A stretch of DNA of 64,000 nt from Sclerotiophoma versabilis. Its lineage: Eukaryota; Ascomycota; Dothideomycetes; Pleosporales; Didymellaceae. Positions within the stretch are counted from its first letter, which is position 1; each line of letters opens with the position of its first letter. The notes under the pieces are model-generated. The model had not been told where the DNA came from and did no database searches. It saw nothing but the letters and a program-made list of their open reading frames with translations. Location: NCBI GenBank assembly GCA_012274445.1, contig JAAROD010000033.1, positions 372,001 through 436,000 of the forward strand, in the 5' to 3' direction. Positions 58,201 to 64,000 of the stretch are shown one piece after another. A program made the position numbers and the translations under genes.

Positions 58201-61200
58201 CATGGCACCTCTAAAATATGAACCCGCGCCTCCAATGGTACTTACAAAACTTTCGTCGATGTCTGTCACCGTAATTGAAGACGGCTGCCGCGCGCTAAAT
58301 GTCACGCTTCAAGCTGTTGGCATCACTAGTTGGGCGTCCATTTTGTCAGCATATACAGGAGAGCCTACAGTAACGATCGGTACCGTGCTCTCCGGTCGCA
58401 CCTCGGACGCGGCCAATGGTGCTGTTCTCCCATGCATCAATACAGTACCATTCCCGTGCACGATAACTGACGACAAGATGGAGACTATCAGATCAGTCAT
58501 GAGACTCAACGCAGAACTGCACCAGCATCAGTTCGTGCCGCTCAACAAGATCCAGAAGCTGATGGGTTTTTCGAGCGAGTCATTGTTTGACTCACTGTTC
58601 GCTTTCCAAAAGACCATAGGAGCAAGCCAGCAGAATGGACTGTGGACAGTTGTGGGAGAAAAGGCAACAACAGAGTATCCCGTCTCGATCGAACTCGAGC
58701 TAGGGCAAGAGGGCTTGGAGTATCGACTAACCTACCTACCGCACGTCATCCCACCTCAGCAGGCAGACTTGATCCTTCAACAGCTCGATCATTTCATGAG
58801 GGGTTATATTGTTATGCACAGCAATCCTGCAACTGAAGACTTCTTGGAGCAACCACTTTACTCCAACACCCCAGCTAAGGAACCGATCTTACCATCTGAA
58901 GTAAAGCTGCTGCACGAGTTCGTTGAGTTTACCGCTGGTGTGCATCCTGACCAGGCCGCATTCGAATTTGCAAGCTCTATACACGACCAGCACCTTACCA
59001 GTACAACGTGGACATATCGTGAGCTGGATGCCGAAGGCAACAGAATTGCTCGTTTGCTGCTGTCTCACAATGTGGAGCAAGGTGGACTTGTTGGTGTGTG
59101 CTTCGAGAAGTGCCCAGAAGCGTCTTTCGCGATGCTAGGCATACTAAAGGTTGGCTGTGCGTTTGTCGCTATTGATCCAAGTGCTCCGATCGCACGTCAG
59201 ACGTTCATTGTTGAGGACTCGGGCGCACAGGTAGTACTTTCGATGAGTCTACAATCTGCGAAGTTCAAGGGAAACCTCAAAGTGCCAGTACTCGATCTGG
59301 ACAAAATCGATACACGCAACTTCCCAGCATCAAAGCCTCCGCTCGAGAAAGCTATCAATCCTGAAGATCGTAGCTATTGCCTGTACACCAGCGGAACTAC
59401 CGGCACGCCTAAAGGGTGCGAGCTGACCCATGAGAACGCAGTGCAGGCATTGCTTGCTTTTCAACGACTGTTTGCTGGCCATTGGGATACTGGATCCCGC
59501 TGGCTGCAGTTTGCGTCTTTCCATTTCGATGTCTCGGTGCTTGAACAGTACTGGAGCTGGTCTGTCGGCATCTGTGTTGTGTCAGCGCCGCGAGATCTCA
59601 TTTTCGAAGACATTGCAAACTCCATCCGCACTCTCAACATCACACACATCGATCTTACGCCAAGTCTGGCCCAGATACTGCACCCAGATGATGTACCAAG
59701 CCTGTGCAAAGGTGTGTTCATTACCGGTGGAGAAAGTCTGAAGCAGGAAATCTTGGATGTCTGGGGCCCTAAGAGCGTCATTTACAACGGCTACGGACCT
59801 ACAGAAGCCACGATCGGCTGCACCATGTACCCTCGAGTTCCACCGAACGGCAAGCCTTCTAACATTGGACCTCAGTTCGATAATGTTGGGTCATACGTAC
59901 TCAAGCCTGGTACTGACGTTCCCGTACTTCGAGGTGGCATTGGCGAGCTCTGCGTTTCTGGCAAACTTGTTGGTAAAGGCTACCTGAATCGCCCGGAGCT
60001 CACAAGAGAACGGTTCGTTCACCTTGATCGCTTCAACGAGAGGGTTTATCGCACTGGTGATCTGGTAAGGATATTACACGACGGCACTTTTGACTTCCTA
60101 GGGCGTGCAGACGATCAAATAAAACTGCGCGGCCAGCGGCTCGAGATTGGCGAGATCAACTCTGTCATCAGACAATCGAGTAAAGATTTTACGGATGTGG
60201 CGACACTAGTTCTTAAGCACCCCAAGCAACAGAGAGAGCAACTCGTTGCGTTTGTAGTCATTGGCATCAAATCCCCTCGCGAACCGAAAGTACTCCTTGT
60301 CGAGGCTCCCAAACTAGGTGGAGCAAAGGGGGCATGCCATGCCAGGTTGTCGCCCTACATGGTTCCAACACACTTTGTTCCATTGGCTTCAATGCCTCTC
60401 AACATCAACAACAAGGCCGACGGAAAGCAGCTGAAACAGATCTATGAAGAACTGTCGAGCAGTGACTTGCAGCAGCTCTCGGCAATCTCAACTGGAGTGG
60501 AGGATACTTGGTCGAACGAAGAAGAGAGGCTCCGCCATGTTCTAGCTGAAGCTTTGAACGTTGGTGAGGAAGCTATAGGCAAGAGCTCTAGCTTCTATGA
60601 GCTCGGTATGGATTCAATCTCTGTCATTGGAGTTTCCCGAGCTATGAAGCAAGCTGGTTTCTCGCAGGCTACTGCTGCTGCACTAATGAGACATGCCACG
60701 ATCAGCCAACTTGCCAAAGCTCTGTCCACCTCTGAATCGAAGACTCTGAATCGCGGCTCGCTGGTAGCAGCACAGCAGGCAATCAATGCCGTGCAACACC
60801 GATACCGGAGAATCGTCGCTCAATCGCTTAGTGTGGAGTTGCGAGACGTTGAAGCGCTCGCCCCCTGTACCCCTCTGCAGCAAGGCATGATTGCGCGGTA
60901 CCTAGACAGCGATGATGGCCTATATTTCAATACCTTCAAATTCGACCTCAGCCATGATGTTGACACCACTCGACTACGCTGGGCTTGGAACACTGTGTTT
61001 AAGAACACACAAATCCTGCGAACAGTCTTTGTCAACACTGACGATGGCCATGTACAAGCATTCCTGAAAGATGTCTCCTTACCGTGGGTCGAGCATAATG
61101 TCAAGTTTGCGTCAATACCGGATTGTCTGTGGGAACTTCGACAGAGCTGGCTCAAAGCGAATCGCATTGAGATTAGCAGACCACTCGAGCTACATCTTGT

Positions 61201-64000
61201 CAGTCAAATCGATAGACAGCTGTTGGTCATACACATCTTCCATGGTCTGTACGACGGTAATAGTATTGAGTTGCTGTTTAGAGAGGTGTGGAGGATGTAC
61301 AGTGGCACGGAACCCGAGGTATTCAATGTTCCAACCTTCCATGAAGCTTTGCCGCATGGTCCTTTGCAAATTGTTGAAGGCGCAAAGCAGTTTTGGGAGA
61401 GTAAACTGACAGATCTTACCATAACATTACTTCCTTCATTGACGGAGGAAGCAACCAAGGGCACCATTGTGGTTTCTCGAGACCTCGAGTCAATCCCAGC
61501 TTACGATGCAATCAGAAGAAAACTCAACGTCACGGCTCAGGCTATTGCGCAAGCCTGTTGGATGCATGTACTGCAGGATTATGCGCGTGCACCTATCACC
61601 ACAGGCATGGTAGTATCAGGTCGAAGCCTCGAACTTGAACACGCTGATCACATCGTTGGTCCCATGTTCAATACCATTCCCTACCAACACCACACACAAG
61701 CCGGTGATACCTGGGCCTCAGCCATCGCTAGGGTACATGACTTCAATACTGCGGCTCTTCCGTACCAACATACACCATTGCGGGATATCCTGAAATGGTG
61801 CAAGAGAAGCCCAAGTCAACCATTATTTGATACGCTTTTTGTCTACCAGGTTGTACAGACTGACAAGGGCTTGTGGAGAAGTAATACAGCTTGGGAGATG
61901 CTGAATGACGATGCAGTGGCAGATTATCCCTTGGCAATTGAAATCGAGCAGAAGGGTTCTGACCGGTTCTCACTAACCTTGGTCACTCAAGGTCACATCT
62001 CAAGCGTGAAAACATCAAACGAGCTCCTCGATCGTTTTGAAGAAGCATTGACGAGCGCATTGACGGATCCCTCAACAATACTGGAGACATCATTTAACCT
62101 GTGGGCCAACAAACTGAATGGCGCAGTAGCTGAACCACACCTCACAAACGAAACGATTGGTGCGACAAGTTTTGAGTGGAGTGGGAATGCTATCGCGATT
62201 AGGGAACAAATTGCCACTCTTACCGGTGTCGAGACCACTAAGATCAACGAGTCTACATCGATCTTTGAGCTGGGTCTAGACAGCATTGATGCTATCAAGT
62301 TGTCGTCAAGACTCAAAAAGCGTGGTCTTAATCTACCTGTCAGCGGTATCATGCGTGGCCTTACTGTCAAGAACATGGTCAGCAACCTACAAAAAAATCA
62401 GGTCAACGATACCCACTCCCAATTCGAGGGAGAATTCGCTCACCGCAGAAATGAATTGCGACACTATGTCGAGTCCTGCGCTGTAGACTTAAGCAAGATC
62501 GACGATGTCTTGCCTCTCACACCATTGCAAGAAGCCATGGTGGCCGACATGATAGCTTCGAACTACACCCGATACTATAACTTCGACGTTGCAGAACTGG
62601 CTGCAGACACCGAAGTTGACAAACTATGTGACGCGTGGCACACGGTCATCAGATCAACACCTATATTGCGCACAGCATTCTTCGAAGTTGCTGACCCAAA
62701 TCTCGATGGATCATATGCTCAGATCGTCGTCAAGCAACAGTCTCTGGAGTCGTGTGTAGAACGTCAACACATCGACACGATCGAGAAACCCGACTTCGCT
62801 GCTACCTTCGAAGACCTACGTCGTGCAGCAGTACAATCAAAGACACTGGATCCTCCTATGAAAATAATATTCGTGGAGACAGCTGAACGCACGTACCAGA
62901 TTTTGTCTATTGCTCATGCGCTCTACGATGGCTGGTCTTTGAGTTTGCTGCACGATTGTATCAATGCGGCTTATCGTGGACAGTTTACTCCTACACCCAA
63001 TTATGAAGCTACATTAGCAGAAATACTGGCTGGATCCGCTTTAGAAGCCGCAAGTTTCTGGAAAGATTACTTGAGTGGCCTGACGCCAAGTCTTCTCCCT
63101 CGCCGCCATGGTACTACTACGGAAACAGGGAAAGTTCATCGCATGGAACGCGCAAGTGACATCAAACTCGCTGATGCCACAGTTTTTGCCATGAACAGCA
63201 AAGTGTCACTTCAGACTTTGGGTCAGATGACCTTCGCCATTACATTGGCGTCCTATGTTGGCTCCTTGGACGTCACCTTCGGCTGTGTACTTTCTGGCCG
63301 CGATGACGATGATAGATCTCAGCTAATTTTTCCAACCATGAACACAGTTGCCATTCGCACGGTGCTGCATGGTTCCCACTCGGAACTGCTACAATATATG
63401 CAAGATAACTTCAGCAATGTCAAGCAATGGCAGCACTACCCTCTACGGAAGGCTTCGGCTCTTGCAGGTACATGCGGAAAGTTGTTCGATAGCTTGTTCA
63501 TCTACCAGAAGGGTATGGAGCAGGGCTCTCGTGCAGAGAAGAAGCTTTACGAAAGTATTGAAGGTCAAAGTGATGTCGAATACCCGCTTTGTGTGGAAAT
63601 GGAGGCCGTAAACAACAGACTAGTGTGGCGCTGCGCTGTCAAAGACGAAGCCATGGACCTTAAGGAAGCTCAGGTGCTGCTGAACAGGTTAGACGAGGTT
63701 CTTCGCAACGTTATACAATCTCCCGAACGAGCGACTATCAACTCAACGCCACACGGAACTTCAGTGTGTGGCTTGCCAGCGTTCGAAGATACGAATGCGC
63801 ATACGCTGGAAGGCAACACCATTGATGAGCAGTCGAGCCTTTCAGCCGCCACGCCGTCATCAGAAACAATTACGCGGATTCGAAAAGCACTTGCCTTTGT
63901 TGCTCAGGTTTCTGAGGAAGATATCAAACGAGGCATGTCGATCTTTCACATCGGCCTAGACTCCATCAGTGCCATTAAGGTATCCTCTATCCTTCGCAAG
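49249..64000 (+). CDS. sidC: Intracellular siderophore NRPS (ferricrocin-type, SidC/NPS2), runs off the window
   Basis: The model is join(49249..53320, 53367..>64000), with one 46-bp intron inside the A2 domain between YQ and GYGPSE. About 4,902 codons are visible and the frame is still open at the edge. Visible order and approximate nucleotide positions: A1 49,310-50,800, T1 50,945, C1 51,160-52,370, A2 52,480-54,010, T2 54,210, C2 54,440-55,680, A3 55,730-57,220, T3 57,370, C3 57,600-58,850, A4 58,900-60,440, T4 60,605, C4 60,850-62,100, T5 62,275, C5 62,500-63,740, T6 63,950. Every A domain has the ATP motif (YTSGSTG, FTSGSTG, YTSGSTG, YTSGTTG) and YRTGD or YRSGD. Every T domain has the phosphopantetheine Ser (GLDS or GMDS). 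The repeated T-C units at the end are the hallmark of ferricrocin-type synthetases, which join three hydroxyornithines with Gly/Ser/Ala and cyclise. A final C domain is expected beyond the edge. Confidence 0.93.

Noticed and set aside
1..64000. CRISPR arrays, tRNA genes, riboswitches, bacterial operons
   Set aside because: None was seen. The window is eukaryotic in gene structure, and I found no cloverleaf with intact A and B boxes by eye; a tRNAscan run would settle the tRNA question.

Overview
This window looks like nuclear DNA from a filamentous ascomycete, most likely a Dothideomycete of the Pleosporales type. The evidence is short GT-AG introns of 45-76 bp, fungal-specific families (SidA, ferricrocin-type NRPS, HacA, Yak1, Rsc7), a Tad/I-like LINE relic and a Neurospora-like 5S rRNA relic. 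I infer this from the sequence alone and cannot name a species. All multi-exon models below were built by hand from splice signals and checked for reading phase.

The window has two parts. Bases 1 to about 22,000 are an accessory-looking region. It holds several well-formed genes I do not recognise (1417-2434, 3018-4663, 4708-5386, 8456-9478, 13441-15288, 16455-17031, and a membrane protein at 17214-18286). Between them lie relics: a Zn2Cys6-like ORF lacking a cysteine, an APH-kinase N-lobe, a LINE at about 10,870-13,370, and a 5S rRNA relic. There is also a 12-bp satellite with higher-order structure at 7021-7476.

Bases 22,300 to 42,400 are dense housekeeping sequence: hacA (the unfolded-protein-response bZIP factor, with an internal 20-nt Ire1-type intron and an uORF), a small hydrophilic protein, a D-amino-acid-oxidase-fold FAD enzyme, a Ser-rich protein, the chromatin-remodelling subunit Rsc7/Npl6, eIF3c, the DYRK kinase Yak1, and then sidA.

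Bases 40,691 to 64,000 form an iron-siderophore locus. It holds L-ornithine N5-monooxygenase (sidA), a full-size ABCB transporter, and a very large NRPS that runs off the right edge. The visible NRPS order is A-T-C-A-T-C-A-T-C-A-T-C-T-C-T, the layout of an intracellular (ferricrocin-type, SidC/NPS2) synthetase with four adenylation domains. SidA would hydroxylate ornithine, the NRPS would assemble the hydroxamate peptide, and the transporter may move siderophore or an intermediate. Five exact copies of the SreA-type GATA element ATCWGATAA lie in the two promoter regions of this locus, so the three genes are probably repressed together by iron.
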